Under the pieces are notes generated by a model, which ran no database searches, was not told the origin of the DNA, and was given only the letters and a program-made list of their open reading frames with translations. A stretch of DNA of 64,000 nt from Stappia sediminis (GTDB lineage Bacteria > Pseudomonadota > Alphaproteobacteria > Rhizobiales > Stappiaceae), in assembly GCF_009826895.1 (NCBI RefSeq), contig NZ_WUMV01000007.1, positions 310,001 through 374,000 on the forward strand. Direction: 5' to 3'. This document shows positions 62,819 to 64,000 of the stretch, in pieces. The position numbers and the translations under genes are program-made. Numbering within the stretch: the stretch's first letter is position 1; each line of letters begins with the position of its first letter.

Positions 62819-63304
62819 ATGTTCTTGAACCTGAACGTCACGCGACCTGCCGCAACGTTTGTTGCCCTGGTGGCCATGCTCGCCATCACCGGAACCCCCG
62901 CCATCGCGAAAGAAGGCGGAGTTTCGGTCATGACCGACCGGGCAAAGGTTTTCCGGATCGACAAGCCCGCCGATACGGTCATCGTCGGCAACCCGTCGAT
63001 TGCAGACGTCACGATGCACGATCGCTTCACCGTCGTGGTGACCGGAAAGCTTTTCGGAACGACGAATCTCGTCATTCTGGACAAGGACGCCGAACCGATC
63101 ATCGACGAGGTGATTACCGTCATGCCGAACGAGACCGATCTCGTCACCGTGCATCGCAATGGCGCGCGCTTCAGCATGTCGTGCAGCCCGATTTGCGAAC
63201 CGACCCTGAGGGTCGGCGACAACAAGGATACTTTCGACCTGACGGAGCAACAGGCGTCCAAACGTAATGAAATGGCTGAAGCACTAGCCGGCGCAGGCAA
63301 CTGA
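62819..63304 (+). CDS. Stand-alone pilus-formation N-terminal domain protein (CpaC N-domain-like)
   Basis: The 161-aa protein (ATG at 62819 after GGAGG) has a signal peptide (about 1-31, ending AIAKEG) and one domain resembling the secretin N-terminal pilus-formation domain: DRAKVFRIDKPADTVIVGNPSIADVTMHDRFTVVVTGKLFGTTNLVILD. The C-terminal part has two close cysteines (MSCSPICEP) and an acidic tail. It has no secretin barrel, so it is an accessory periplasmic protein. It precedes the TadE/TadG genes and is divergent from the pilin gene. Confidence 0.87.
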   Translation: MFLNLNVTRPAATFVALVAMLAITGTPAIAKEGGVSVMTDRAKVFRIDKPADTVIVGNPSIADVTMHDRFTVVVTGKLFGTTNLVILDKDAEPIIDEVITVMPNETDLVTVHRNGARFSMSCSPICEPTLRVGDNKDTFDLTEQQASKRNEMAEALAGAGN

Positions 63305-63333
63305 TCCGCGCCGGGGAGCTGGGGGTTGGAGAA

Positions 63334-63909
63334 ATGTTGAAATCCATCCGGAACGGGTTCTCTAGATCGCGCTGGCGCAAGGCCGCCCGCGCGGCGGGAC
63401 GGATTTCTTCGGACAGGCGGGGCGTCACGATGGTCGAGTTCGGCCTCATTGCCCTGCCTTTTTTCACACTTCTGCTTTTTATCCTCGAAATGGGCATGTC
63501 CCTTTTCGCAGGACAGCTTCTCGAAAACGCGACGATCGATGCTTCTCGTCTCATACGCACCGGACAGGCACAGCAAAGCGGCTTCGACGCCGGCGCCTTC
63601 AAGCAGCAGGTTCTCGACCGCCTCTACGGCATTCCTTTCTCCGCCGAACGTTTGTCGGTCGATGTCGAAAGGCTCGACGATTTCACGCAGTTCCGCGGCG
63701 ACCCCCTGGTCCAAAACGGTGAGCTGCAGGACAATTTCACCTACGACCACGGAGAGGCGGGCGACATCATCATCGTGCGGGTGATCTACCGCTGGCCCCT
63801 CATCACCGCGTTCATGCGACTGGACTACTCCGACCTGAACAACGGAGATCGCCTGCTCGTATCGACGTCTATATTCCGTAACGAGCCCTTCCCATGGACA
63901 AGCAAGTAG
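63334..63909 (+). CDS. TadE-type pseudopilin
   Basis: The 191-aa protein has a basic N-terminal stretch of about 30 residues and the TadE signature RRGVTMVEFGLIALPFFTLLLFILEMGMSLF (about 29-59), with the Glu typical of pseudopilin-like leaders. The C-terminal domain is periplasmic. TadE and TadF/G are minor pilins cleaved by the prepilin peptidase. The next TadG-like gene follows after 11 bp. Confidence 0.9.
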   Translation: MLKSIRNGFSRSRWRKAARAAGRISSDRRGVTMVEFGLIALPFFTLLLFILEMGMSLFAGQLLENATIDASRLIRTGQAQQSGFDAGAFKQQVLDRLYGIPFSAERLSVDVERLDDFTQFRGDPLVQNGELQDNFTYDHGEAGDIIIVRVIYRWPLITAFMRLDYSDLNNGDRLLVSTSIFRNEPFPWTSK

Positions 63910-63920
63910 GAGGCGGGACG

Positions 63921-64000
63921 ATGCGTGCTTTGTTTTCACTACCAGCCTCCGCCGCGAGGGCGTTGCGCAGCAAACTGGCTGCCGACCGGCGCGGGATGGC
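63921..64000 (+). CDS. TadG-type protein, 5' end only
   Basis: An ATG at 63921 behind AGGAGGCGGG opens a frame that runs to the window edge: MRALFSLPASAARALRSKLA followed by ADRRGMA. The ADRRG just before the edge is the usual lead-in to the hydrophobic segment of TadE/TadG/pilus-assembly proteins. Its position 11 bp after the TadE gene supports the call; only 26 codons are visible. Confidence 0.65.
   Translation, partial: MRALFSLPASAARALRSKLAADRRGM

Noticed and set aside
1-64000. CRISPR array or insertion sequence
   Set aside because: No regularly spaced repeats or transposase genes were seen. The only mobile-element trace is the integrase remnant at 17206-17508.

Overview
The window is a GC-rich stretch of alphaproteobacterial chromosome. 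The gene content and order point to the Hyphomicrobiales (rhizobia and relatives): rpmH-rnpA-yidC followed by engB, argB and a pyrimidine 5'-nucleotidase; dapD/dapE next to truA-fmt-def; and a complete Cpa/Tad pilus cluster with CtrA-type boxes. I cannot assign a genus from sequence alone.

Layout. (1) 1-8914: the edge of a probable branched-chain/amide-type binding protein gene, then a CocE/NonD serine hydrolase, an XRE-type regulator and a complete Dpp/Opp-type peptide ABC transporter whose last four genes overlap by 4 bp each. (2) 8915-17645: accessory and catabolic DNA. It holds an A+T-rich orphan gene resembling GT61 glycosyltransferases, a flavin/Fe-S demethylase-type oxidoreductase facing a TetR regulator across a 58-bp dyad, the 5' fragment of a second such oxidoreductase, a GntR - DapA-family - mini-ORF - FAD oxidase operon, and an integrase remnant beside a tRNA-Arg(ACG). 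(3) 17852-22575: a four-gene operon of DUF547, TVP38/TMEM64, a dihydrolipoamide-dehydrogenase-like flavoprotein and an orphan histidine kinase. (4) 22751-34616: housekeeping genes (rpmH, rnpA, yidC, engB, argB, dapD, dapE) with small insertions.

(5) 34617-43104: an insertion-like block between dapE and truA, which usually lie close together in this group. Its A+T-rich left part has a 32-aa exported peptide, a nine-helix membrane protein of unknown family and an enlarged SBP_bac_3-like periplasmic protein, with a 3-bp gap between the last two. Then come a tautomerase/LysR pair, a bacterial pentameric ligand-gated ion channel, a berberine-bridge-type FAD oxidoreductase and a DUF2189 membrane protein. 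(6) 43105-52986: truA, fmt and def with GNAT and MarC genes between them, then rmuC, a GhrA-like reductase, an NlpC/P60 peptidase, a MarR regulator, an M17 aminopeptidase and a TPR lipoprotein (TadD). (7) 53262-64000: the type IVc pilus cluster: cpaB-C-D-E-F-tadB-tadC, prepilin peptidase, Flp pilin, a stand-alone secretin N-domain protein and TadE/TadG pseudopilins running off the right edge.

The best candidate for something undescribed is the 34791-38089 trio. The ligand-gated channel with a non-acidic pore mouth and the double-overlapped mini-ORF at 15101-15262 are next. No CRISPR array, complete insertion sequence or rRNA was seen.
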